A stretch of DNA of 7,957 nucleotides, taken from assembly GCA_013696045.1 (NCBI GenBank), contig JACCZH010000067.1:1-7957 (forward strand). The letters are read 5' to 3'. The notes under the pieces were generated by a model that worked only from the letters and a program-made list of their open reading frames with translations, searched no databases and was not told the origin of the DNA. Positions 1 through 5,897 of the stretch are shown here, in pieces (the stretch's first letter is position 1; each line of letters starts with the position of its first letter). Source of the stretch: Chloroflexia bacterium. GTDB lineage: Bacteria; Chloroflexota; Chloroflexia; Thermomicrobiales; CFX8. The position numbers and the translations under genes are program-made.

Positions 1-98
1 GCGCAATTGCGCCGGCCCTTGGTGCGTCTGTGTCGATGGGATGTTACGGGGATGCGAAACGCGCCGGTCTGTCAACCCGAGGCACGAGGGATGACAGT
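1..98. other. Left flank without a recognised gene
   Basis: No gene is supported here. The first 12 bases form a perfect palindrome (GCGCAATTGCGC), followed by GC-rich sequence up to the stop codon of the minus-strand DinB-like gene. A plus-strand reading frame does run through this part, but it lies opposite a well-supported gene and resembles nothing. The palindrome could be the remains of a transcription-end hairpin for that gene, but it has no loop and no T-run and is cut by the window edge. Confidence 0.4.
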
Positions 99-548
99 TC
101 AATTGCCGCTCTTCGACTGCATCCCGCGAAACTGACCCATATGCTCCTCGTAGTGGTGGGAGCTCAATCCGGTGGCGAAGCCTGGGGTGACCGTGGGGGA
201 GTTTCGGCAGGCGTTGACGAAATCCATATGAGCGCTCTCAAAGTAGGCGCGCACCTGAGCGAAAGTCCAATCGCGTGTCCTGGAAACATTCTCTTCGTTG
301 AAGGCGTCAAACTGGCTCTCATCGATGAGCGGCTCGTCGCTACCGGCGTCATGCGCGCCAACGAAATGTGTCGCCTCCACTTCCCAGGCCGCGATATGGG
401 ACAGGACATCCTTGCCGGACCAATGACCGACCGTGTTGGGGCGCTCAAGGTCCGAGGAGTCGAGGCTGTCTAGCAGTTCGGTGAGCTCGTGGTGGCCCCG
501 CGCCATTTCGGCTAGTGTTTCCGTGCGCTCTGTGTCGGCCATTGGCAT
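99..548 (-). CDS. DinB-like / ClbS-DfsB-type four-helix-bundle protein (copy 2)
   Basis: A 149-residue cytoplasmic protein of the DinB/YfiT-like superfamily: four-helix bundles that often hold a divalent metal. Members include thiol-dependent transferases and the ClbS-type protective proteins. Visible hallmarks are VGHWSGKDVLSHIAAWE at about residues 40-56, with His51 as a candidate metal ligand, and an HxxxH pair (His132, His136) near the C-terminus, together giving the three-His pattern of metal-binding DinB proteins. No signal peptide or membrane segment is seen. The ATG at 548 is preferred because GGGAG lies 9 nt upstream; a second Met at residue 3 has poorer spacing. The gene starts 18 nt after the stop of a closely related gene, so the two probably share a transcript. 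The substrate is unknown; the family call is firmer than any function. Confidence 0.82.
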   Translation of the reverse strand: MPMADTERTETLAEMARGHHELTELLDSLDSSDLERPNTVGHWSGKDVLSHIAAWEVEATHFVGAHDAGSDEPLIDESQFDAFNEENVSRTRDWTFAQVRAYFESAHMDFVNACRNSPTVTPGFATGLSSHHYEEHMGQFRGMQSKSGN

Positions 549-566
549 GGATTCGAACTCCCAACG

Positions 567-1028
567 TTACCGTGCCGGTTTCACGCGGCAGGCCATGAAA
601 TCGTCGTAGTGCATGCTGTAGTGGTATTTTGTGAACTCGACAGCTTCATCTGGATCGATGATTGGCAGGCGTTCCAGCAACTCCATGAGGTCGGCGTGCG
701 TTTGCTCGAAATATTCCCTGACTTCGTCGAGGGACCAATCGGCTTTAGCGATAACTTGCGACTCATTCCAGGCGTCGAGCGCCTCGTCGGTGTCGTCCTC
801 GGTCGGCCAGTTTACCGGCTGGCTTGCGTCTCGGTCCTTAAGGATGCCGGTGTAGACGCCTTCCCAGTCCGCGATGTGAGTCATGACGTCTTTACCACTC
901 CATTTGCCGACGCTGCCTGGCCGCATGAGCTCCCCATCGCTGAGGCTGCTGATGGTCTTGCTCAGTTGGAGAAATGCAGCCGAGATGTCTTTAAGAAGTT
1001 GTAGCCGCTTTCGTTTTGAGATGGCCAT
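567..1028 (-). CDS. DinB-like / ClbS-DfsB-type four-helix-bundle protein (copy 1)
   Basis: A 153-residue paralogue of the next gene downstream and the first gene of the two-gene minus-strand operon. It repeats the same landmarks at nearly the same places: VGKWSGKDVMTHIADWE around residues 40-56 (His51), an AWNESQV segment matching AFNEENV in the other copy, and His136/His140 in an HxxxH pair near the C-terminus. The matching spacing points to tandem gene duplication followed by clear divergence. I start it at the ATG at 1028 because GGGAAGGG (1039-1046, minus strand) lies 10 nt upstream and the protein then opens like the family. The frame stays open to an ATG at 1085, but that would add 19 residues with no family resemblance and has no ribosome binding site. 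The reaction is unknown; a thiol-linked transferase or a small-molecule binding and resistance role are family possibilities only. Confidence 0.8.
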   Translation of the reverse strand: MAISKRKRLQLLKDISAAFLQLSKTISSLSDGELMRPGSVGKWSGKDVMTHIADWEGVYTGILKDRDASQPVNWPTEDDTDEALDAWNESQVIAKADWSLDEVREYFEQTHADLMELLERLPIIDPDEAVEFTKYHYSMHYDDFMACRVKPAR

Positions 1029-1150
1029 TGGCCGTGCGCCCTTCCCGTGTGGTTCGAATCGACTCCAGAATAGTACGTTATCCAATGTGCGCTATTGCGG
1101 CCTTGCTACGATGAGCATGACACCATGATGGGGCATCAGAGAGGAAGACC
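1029..1150. promoter_or_regulatory. Divergent intergenic region
   Basis: These 122 bases separate the minus-strand DinB-like operon from the plus-strand molybdopterin-binding gene, so promoters for both directions are expected here. On the plus strand an extended -10-like string is present (1104-1112). On the minus strand TACTAT (complement of 1070-1075) is a possible -10 for the DinB operon, without a convincing -35. The plus-strand gene has a good ribosome binding site: GAGGA ends 5 nt before its ATG. No strong operator palindrome was seen. Confidence 0.5.
1104..1112 (+). promoter_or_regulatory. Possible extended -10 promoter element
   Basis: The string TGC-TACGAT fits an extended -10 (TGn followed by a TATAAT-like hexamer with 4 of 6 matches). 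It would place transcription start near 1119, about 30 nt before the ATG at 1151, which is a sensible leader length. There is no clear TTGACA-like -35 at 16-18 nt; extended -10 promoters can do without one. The same 10-mer, TGCTACGATG, recurs at 2215-2224 just downstream of the next gene. A 10-base repeat in 8 kb is expected by chance, so this is weak support. Confidence 0.3.
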
Positions 1151-2203
1151 ATGCGGGCACACGCACTAGACTCCACGGTGGTGGGCGGCCGTCAACTGGG
1201 CTGGATTCTGGCTGAAGAGGTCCGGTCCGTTGCTGGGAAGCGATTATTCCGTAAGGGAACAAGGATAGATGAGCAGGTGTTGGATCAATGGCCAGAGGTT
1301 GCGCAGTCCACACTACATTTGATTGAGCCCGAGCCGGAGGATTTGCATGAGGACGAGGCCGGCCGCCGGATCGCCGCAGCGGTTGGAGGCGAGGGGTTGT
1401 CAGTCAAGGGTCCGATCCAGAGCCGCTACAATCTGGTCGCGGACCGCAAAGGCCTGTTACGGGTGGACGCTGACCTGTTGCGCGACGTGAACCGGGTTTC
1501 CGGGGCCACGGTCTTTAGCCTGCTGGATCGCCAGACGGTTGTGAGCGGCAAGGTCGTTGCCGGGGTTAAGGTGACGCCAATCACCTTGCCCGAAGAGCGG
1601 GTAGAGGAGATTGAGCGCATATGCGCGGAGGCTGAGCGTCCGCCGGTTGTGGTGCTGCCATTTGCCTCGAAAAAGGTCTTCGTCGTCGCCACGGAGGGTT
1701 TGAACGAGAAGATGAGCGAGCGGTTCAACGCCATGGTTGCACGCAAAATCAACTGGTATGGCTCTGAAGTCATCGATGTGCGGTTTGTGGATGCGGATCC
1801 GATATCGGTTGCTGAGGCTTTTCAGGAGGGGCTAGCGCAGGGAGCAAACATCCTGATGGCGGCTGGCGGTAACACGATTGATCCTCTCGACCCGATTTTC
1901 CTTGCCTTGGACGAAATCGATGCCGAGATGGTGCATTTTGGCGCCCCTGCCCATCCAGGCAGCATGTTCTGGCTGGCCGAAGTTGGCGACGTGCCGATAT
2001 TCAACCTGGCGTCGTGCTCGATGTATTCCAAGGCCACGGTTGCCGACCTGATTCTACCGCTGGTGATGACCGGCCAGAAGGTTGTCTCCGACGACATCGT
2101 TGAGCTTGGATACGGGGGATTACTTGAACGTGAGATGGCGTTTCGCTTTCCTGATTACGACGCAGAGTCGAGCGACGAAGGAGACGATACGTCGGAGGAG
2201 TGA
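1151..2203 (+). CDS. Molybdopterin-binding protein (MoeA/MogA-type MoCF domain)
   Basis: A 350-residue cytoplasmic protein. The C-terminal half (about residues 165-310) looks like a MoCF_biosynth fold, the domain of MoeA and MogA that binds molybdopterin during molybdenum cofactor assembly. Supporting segments are the strand-rich start around FVVATEG, a glycine turn AAGGNTIDPLDP (237-248) where MoeA-type proteins carry their GG-x-x-x-G/D substrate loop, and GAPAHPGSMFWLAE (264-277) followed by a Cys at 289. The N-terminal ~160 residues are less familiar, perhaps a MoeA-like linker or SAF-type module. The last 14 residues are strongly acidic. GAGGA 5 nt before the ATG supports the start. Such stand-alone proteins often sit beside xanthine dehydrogenase-type molybdenum hydroxylases; none is in this window. 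I do not call it MoeA because whole MoeA domains are missing. It may help deliver or modify the cofactor, but this is inference. Confidence 0.68.
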   Translation: MRAHALDSTVVGGRQLGWILAEEVRSVAGKRLFRKGTRIDEQVLDQWPEVAQSTLHLIEPEPEDLHEDEAGRRIAAAVGGEGLSVKGPIQSRYNLVADRKGLLRVDADLLRDVNRVSGATVFSLLDRQTVVSGKVVAGVKVTPITLPEERVEEIERICAEAERPPVVVLPFASKKVFVVATEGLNEKMSERFNAMVARKINWYGSEVIDVRFVDADPISVAEAFQEGLAQGANILMAAGGNTIDPLDPIFLALDEIDAEMVHFGAPAHPGSMFWLAEVGDVPIFNLASCSMYSKATVADLILPLVMTGQKVVSDDIVELGYGGLLEREMAFRFPDYDAESSDEGDDTSEE

Positions 2204-2204
2204 T

Positions 2205-2308
2205 GCCGGGATGGTGCTACGATGCAGCACCGGATGGGTTAGCCGGGCGCAGCAGGGAAGCGTTTCTGTGCCGTAGCGGCGCAATTTTTGCGCCTGTTGT
2301 CTCCCGGT
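2205..2308 (+). ncRNA. Candidate structured leader RNA (unclassified)
   Basis: The gap between the molybdopterin-binding gene and the amidohydrolase gene can fold into a closed multi-branch shape. A closing stem pairs CCGGGA (2206-2211) with TCCCGG (2302-2307), extendable by a G-U pair. Inside it are a 6-bp hairpin (2213-2218 with 2226-2231), a 7-bp hairpin with one G-U pair (2246-2252 with 2266-2272), and a perfect 7-bp hairpin with a TTT loop (2278-2284 with 2288-2294). I do not recognise a known aptamer: cobalamin, TPP, glycine, FMN, purine, Moco and guanidine signatures were looked for by eye and not found. It could be a riboswitch-like leader, a degenerate terminator region, or chance pairing in GC-rich DNA. 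The ends are those of the closing stem. Confidence 0.3.
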
Positions 2309-2348
2309 ATGTTTTGAGTGGAATAGAAGACGCATGAATTGCGCCGCT
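2275..2348 (+). repeat. 12-bp perfect inverted repeat with an alternative hairpin
   Basis: AGCGGCGCAATT (2275-2286) is the exact reverse complement of AATTGCGCCGCT (2337-2348), separated by 50 bases. The left arm contains the 5' strand of the short hairpin at 2278-2294, so in RNA the two pairings exclude each other. This is the layout of an attenuator or anti-terminator. The right arm ends 36 nt before the ribosome binding site at 2385-2390. The short hairpin is followed by TGTTGTCT, a weak U-tract, so intrinsic termination is possible but not obvious. Confidence 0.55.
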
Positions 2349-2384
2349 CCGAATGCATAAGAGGCGTCATTCACTGAAATGTGT

Positions 2385-2390
2385 GGAGGA
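2385..2390 (+). promoter_or_regulatory. Ribosome binding site that sets the GTG start at 2397
   Basis: GGAGGA is a near-perfect Shine-Dalgarno match lying 6 nt before a GTG at 2397. An in-frame ATG at 2379 lies upstream of this site and would place it inside the coding sequence; nothing resembling a ribosome binding site precedes that ATG. The GTG is therefore the better start. Confidence 0.75.
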
Positions 2391-2396
2391 TCGAAC

Positions 2397-3803
2397 GTGG
2401 CACAGGACTCAAACAGGGTAACGATTGTTCACGGAGGCACCGTAGTAACGACGGATGGGCCGGTACGGGCAGACATTGTCATTCGCGGTGAGCGGATCGC
2501 CGCGTTGATGGTGGATTCCGACGGTGTACAAGCCGATGAGCGTATTGACGCAACCGGGCTCTTCGTGGTCCCCGGCGGGATCGACGCGCACACGCACTTC
2601 AAGGAACCAGACCCGAATCTCGTAGAGGGATTCGAAATGGGCTCCAAAGGGGGAATCGCCGGTGGCATAACCACCGCTATCGAGATGCCCCAGGCGAGCC
2701 CGGCAGCGACGACCGGCCAGCACATCCGCGACAAGCGCAACCTGATTCCCAGGGCGTCACACATCGATGTTGCCCTGTGGGGCGGCGTAGTAGGCCAACC
2801 CCAGGAGCAGATTGAGGAAATGATCGACGAGGGCATTGTCGCGCTGAAGGCGTTCATGCCGGCGTCCAGCCCGGGGTTTCCGAGGGCCAACGACGTTGTG
2901 TTGCACGACACCTTCAAGCTGATTGCCGGCCGCGACGACCTTCCGTTCGGCATCCACTGCGAAAACGACGACATGCTGACTGCCGGCATCGAGAGGTTGC
3001 AGGCTGCAGGGCGCAAGGACCCGCTGGCCCACGCCGAGAGCCGCCCCCCAATGGTTGAAGTGGAAGCGGTTCATCGGGCGCTCTTTTTTGCCGAGCTTAC
3101 CGGCGCGCGGATCTATATCTGCCATCTCGCGGCGGCGGATGGGTTCAAGCTGGTCAAAGAGGCTAGGCAACGTGGCGTGAAGGTTGAGGCCGAAACCTGC
3201 CCACAATATCTGGTGCTCGATCACTCGGATCTGGAGAAGCACGGCCCGTTCGCCCGCTGCGCGCCCGCTTTCCGGTCACGTGACGAGGTCGAACGCATCT
3301 GGGAGTACATCTACGACGGCACCGTGGACGTGGTGTCCTCCGATCACTGCGGCTACACAATGGAGTCCAAGGAGGCAGGACTGGATGATATCTGGAAAGC
3401 TCCGCTGGGCTGCTCGGGCATCCAGACGATGTTTCCGGCCTTGTTCGACGAGATGATCAACAAGCGCGGACAGACGCTGGAGCGCTTCGTTGAGCTCTCA
3501 GCCACCAATCCAGCCAAAGTGTTTGGAATGTTCCCTCAGAAGGGCGTCATACAGGTTGGCTCGGATGCAGATCTGGCGTTTTACGACCCACAACGTTCCT
3601 GGGACGTGCGCGGTAAGGACATGCTGCATCGCAACAAGTGGACCCCTTATGAAGGCAAGACTGTTGGGGCGTCGGTCGTGAGAACGATACTGCGCGGCAA
3701 GACCGTCTTCGACAGCGGCCAGAGCAATCCCGTGGTGGGTGCTCCGGGCGACGGAAAATTCCTGCCGCGAGGATATGGCAGAGACGGGGCGAACGCCCGA
3801 TGA
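2397..3803 (+). CDS. Allantoinase/hydantoinase-type cyclic amidohydrolase
   Basis: A 468-residue cytoplasmic metal-dependent hydrolase of the dihydroorotase/allantoinase/dihydropyrimidinase group, which opens cyclic ureides such as allantoin, dihydropyrimidines or hydantoins. All six ligands of the binuclear metal site are visible: His65 and His67 in GGIDAHTHFKEP, Lys151 (the lysine carbamylated in this family), His187 in IHCEND, His243 in YICHLA and Asp316 in SSDHCGY. The middle and end (GGITTAIEMP, SRPPMVEVEA, TCPQYLVLD, TPYEGKTVGA) read most like bacterial allantoinase AllB. The SDHC wording after the last ligand is closer to D-hydantoinases, where AllB has SDHSP. Length is normal for the family. 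The start is GTG at 2397. It follows a structured leader and overlaps the next gene by ATGA, implying translational coupling. The class is very likely; allantoin, dihydropyrimidine or hydantoin as substrate stays open. Confidence 0.88.
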   Translation: MAQDSNRVTIVHGGTVVTTDGPVRADIVIRGERIAALMVDSDGVQADERIDATGLFVVPGGIDAHTHFKEPDPNLVEGFEMGSKGGIAGGITTAIEMPQASPAATTGQHIRDKRNLIPRASHIDVALWGGVVGQPQEQIEEMIDEGIVALKAFMPASSPGFPRANDVVLHDTFKLIAGRDDLPFGIHCENDDMLTAGIERLQAAGRKDPLAHAESRPPMVEVEAVHRALFFAELTGARIYICHLAAADGFKLVKEARQRGVKVEAETCPQYLVLDHSDLEKHGPFARCAPAFRSRDEVERIWEYIYDGTVDVVSSDHCGYTMESKEAGLDDIWKAPLGCSGIQTMFPALFDEMINKRGQTLERFVELSATNPAKVFGMFPQKGVIQVGSDADLAFYDPQRSWDVRGKDMLHRNKWTPYEGKTVGASVVRTILRGKTVFDSGQSNPVVGAPGDGKFLPRGYGRDGANAR

Positions 3804-5395
3804 GTGTGACGTTGATGAATGGAACCCTCTATGACGGGCTGGGCAAACCCGGCCGGCAGGGGCATCTGGTTATCGAGAATGATCGCATCGCCGAAATAGG
3901 TGACGTGTTGCCACGCGGCGAGCAGATCGATGTGACCGGTCTGGCGGTGTCGCCAGGTTTCGTTGACACCCACAGCCACTGCGACCTCGTCGGGCTGTCC
4001 GACCGTCAGCTCTCGCCGAAGCTACGCCAGGGCATCACGACCGACCTGCTCGGTCAGGATGGCTTGTCCGAGGCTCCAATCAAGGCAGAAGATGTCGATC
4101 ACTGGCGTACTCATCTGTCCGGATTGAATGATGATCCACAGGTTGAGTGGACCTGGCGCAGTTACGGTGACTATTTTGCCCGGATCGGTGGAGCCGCGAT
4201 CAACATGGCCGGAATGGTTGGCCATGGCACGGTGCGCCTGCACGTCATGGGCATGGACGACCGCGCTCCAACGCCAGTCGAGCTGACAGCGATGCAGGCG
4301 CTCGTTGACGATGCCCTCACCAACGGCGCGTGTGGATTCTCGACCGGGCTTATTTATTCGCCCTGTGTCTATGCTGACATTGATGAAATCATCGCGCTGG
4401 GGCATGTCGTCAAGCGGCACAACAGCTTCATGGTCTATCACATGCGTTTCGAGGGCCGGCGGGTTCTCGACGGCATGGACGAGGTGTTCACCGTCGGCCG
4501 TGAGACGGGCGCGTCGCAGCACATCTCACACTTCAAAGCCCGTGGTGGGCTCGCCTTCGGCAAGTCAAGCGAGATGAGCGCAGCCATGGACCAGGCTCGC
4601 GCCGGGGGCATCGACGTCACGGCCGATCAGTATCCCTACACAGCCGGATCGACGATGCTGGGCGCGTTGCTGCCGCCCTGGTGTCATGCTCGTGGGGTCG
4701 AGGGCCTCAATGCCTTCCTGCGCGATGAGAATATGGAAGAGCGCATCCGGACCGAGATTGAACATGGCCGGCATGACTGGGAGTCGAGCATCGCCTCCAG
4801 TTCGTGGGACTCGATCGCGATCGTCGGTGTGAAGACTGCTGGCAATCAGTGGGTTGTTGGCAAGCGGATTCCCGAGATCGCGAACCAGTGGAATCTGGAC
4901 AATTACCAGACTATGGTGCGGCTCCTGCTGGAAGAGAACCACGCCGTCTCGATGATCCTGCACATGATGCACGAGGACGATGTGCGCCATCTGCTGGTGC
5001 AACCCTGGTTGATGCACTGTACCGACGGACTGATGGGCGGAACTCCTCATCCACGGACGTACGGAACCTACCCCAAGGTGCTGGGTCACTACGTGCGGGA
5101 CGAGAAGTTGATGTCGCTGGAGGCCGCCATACGTAAGATGACGTCGTTGCCCGCTTGGCGGGTTGGATTGAAGGACCGCGGTGTTTTGCGAACGGGTGCG
5201 TTCGCCGACATCACCGTTTTCAACCCGAACACCGTGATCGATCGTTCAACCTACGCCGACCCAACCGAGTTCCCCATTGGCATCCAGCATGTCTTCGTCA
5301 ATGGCATCCACGCGGTGCGCGACAGCCGCGAGACCGGCAATCTGGCTGGCCGGGCGTTGCGTCGCGAAGTAGGCGCGCCTGGATCGCGGACGTAG
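3800..5395 (+). CDS. N-acyl-D-amino-acid deacylase-like amidohydrolase
   Basis: A 531-residue amidohydrolase of the D-aminoacylase family, which removes acyl groups from N-acyl-D-amino acids. Visible landmarks in order: GFVDTHSHCD (His58, His60), GHGTVR, CGFSTGLIYSP, YHMRFEG (His214), ISHFKA (His244, Lys246), DQYPYTAGST, the C-terminal TDG with Asp409 as catalytic residue, HPRTYGTYPKVLGHYVRD, and a closing β-sandwich segment GAFADITVFNP through VFVNG. It is slightly longer than the roughly 480-residue Alcaligenes enzyme. One point stands out: where classical D-aminoacylases have GNCG with a metal-binding Cys, this protein has GQDG (Asp87). Its ATG overlaps the previous stop codon, so it is probably made together with the cyclic amidohydrolase and may act on the linear product of ring opening. 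That pathway link is inferred. No signal peptide is seen. The family is secure; the acyl group and stereochemistry are not. Confidence 0.85.
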   Translation: MSVTLMNGTLYDGLGKPGRQGHLVIENDRIAEIGDVLPRGEQIDVTGLAVSPGFVDTHSHCDLVGLSDRQLSPKLRQGITTDLLGQDGLSEAPIKAEDVDHWRTHLSGLNDDPQVEWTWRSYGDYFARIGGAAINMAGMVGHGTVRLHVMGMDDRAPTPVELTAMQALVDDALTNGACGFSTGLIYSPCVYADIDEIIALGHVVKRHNSFMVYHMRFEGRRVLDGMDEVFTVGRETGASQHISHFKARGGLAFGKSSEMSAAMDQARAGGIDVTADQYPYTAGSTMLGALLPPWCHARGVEGLNAFLRDENMEERIRTEIEHGRHDWESSIASSSWDSIAIVGVKTAGNQWVVGKRIPEIANQWNLDNYQTMVRLLLEENHAVSMILHMMHEDDVRHLLVQPWLMHCTDGLMGGTPHPRTYGTYPKVLGHYVRDEKLMSLEAAIRKMTSLPAWRVGLKDRGVLRTGAFADITVFNPNTVIDRSTYADPTEFPIGIQHVFVNGIHAVRDSRETGNLAGRALRREVGAPGSRT

Positions 5396-5658
5396 GGAGC
5401 GACGCAACCGTGGCTGACGATACACGCGCGGAATCGACTCCGGCGTCATCGAAGCACGCATGGACTTAGTGAGAGCGACATGTTCTCTGCTCTGGACAGC
5501 TCAGATCACGTCAGACCGGGTGACACGGTGGCAAATTGCACGCCTGGAAGCAGCGTGACGGTTTCTGGCTGCGTGTAACATATATTGATGAGCATCAACA
5601 CGTGTCGTAGTCACCCTCACGGTTAAGGATAGCGGACCATCTGGGATAGGAGACCACA
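5396..5658. other. Intergenic region between the deacylase and DUF2283 genes
   Basis: No credible gene is seen in these 263 bases. A 19-codon GTG-started frame (5410-5469) exists but has poor ribosome binding site spacing and no family resemblance. I found no strong stem followed by a T-run to end the upstream operon. Near the right end lie an AT-rich TATATT and a small dyad, the best place for a promoter of the next operon. Confidence 0.4.
5581..5598 (+). promoter_or_regulatory. Possible -10 overlapping a small operator-like dyad
   Basis: TATATT (5581-5586) is the most -10-like hexamer before the DUF2283 gene. It overlaps a perfect dyad, TTGATG-AG-CATCAA (5585-5598). GTGACG at 5555-5560 resembles a -35 only loosely and its spacing is 20 nt, which is too long. 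A dyad overlapping a -10 would suit a repressor site, but six-base arms occur often by chance. Confidence 0.25.
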
Positions 5659-5871
5659 ATGAAAATAACATATGATCCCGATGTTGACGCTTTGTACATC
5701 AAGTTACGTGAACTCCCAATTCTGAAAAGCGTCGATTATGAAGAAGGCGTGACACTCGATCTAGGGGAAGGCGGCGGGCAGGTCGGTGTCGAGATCCTGG
5801 ACGCGAGTCTGCGTCAGGACCCCGAGGATCCCTGGCCGGCATTGACGCGTGCCAACGCTGAGGCTGCGTAG
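5659..5871 (+). CDS. DUF2283 family small protein
   Basis: A 70-residue protein matching the DUF2283 pattern closely. It opens MKITYDPDVDALYIKL, continues with a central acidic GVTLDLGEGG turn, and ends its core with VGVEILDAS. These are the β-strand blocks that define this family of small bacterial proteins, whose function is not established. No signal peptide, membrane segment or catalytic motif is visible. The last 15 or so residues are a non-conserved tail. GGAG lies a few bases before the ATG, preceded by a possible promoter and dyad. The frameshifted zinc peptidase begins 26 nt downstream on the same strand, so the two may be co-transcribed. Elsewhere such genes are often found next to toxin-antitoxin-like or DUF4258 genes, but no partner of that kind is present here. 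Confidence 0.85.
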   Translation: MKITYDPDVDALYIKLRELPILKSVDYEEGVTLDLGEGGGQVGVEILDASLRQDPEDPWPALTRANAEAA

Positions 5872-5897
5872 CACACTTCGCGTGTGGAGAAAAAAGC

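Noticed and set aside
30..473. 147-codon plus-strand frame opposite the DinB-like gene
   Set aside because: The minus-strand frame has conserved DinB motifs and a ribosome binding site; the plus-strand product looks like nothing known.
548..561. tRNA T-arm-like GGGAGTTCGAATCC on the minus strand
   Set aside because: The bases flanking the TTCGAAT loop do not form a 5-bp T stem, no acceptor or anticodon stem is present, and the site is the ribosome binding region of the DinB-like gene.
1049..1068. A second T-loop-like string, GGTTCGAATC followed by ACTCCA
   Set aside because: The T stem does not pair beyond one base and no cloverleaf can be drawn around it.
2215..2224. TGCTACGATG as a second extended -10 promoter
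   Set aside because: It overlaps a hairpin, has no -35, and the shared 10-mer with 1104-1113 is within chance expectation. It is kept only as an alternative to the structured-leader reading, because a start here would remove the closing stem from the RNA.
5410..5469. 19-codon frame starting with GTG after the deacylase gene
   Set aside because: Ribosome binding site spacing is poor, there is no recognisable sequence, and such short frames are common by chance in GC-rich DNA.
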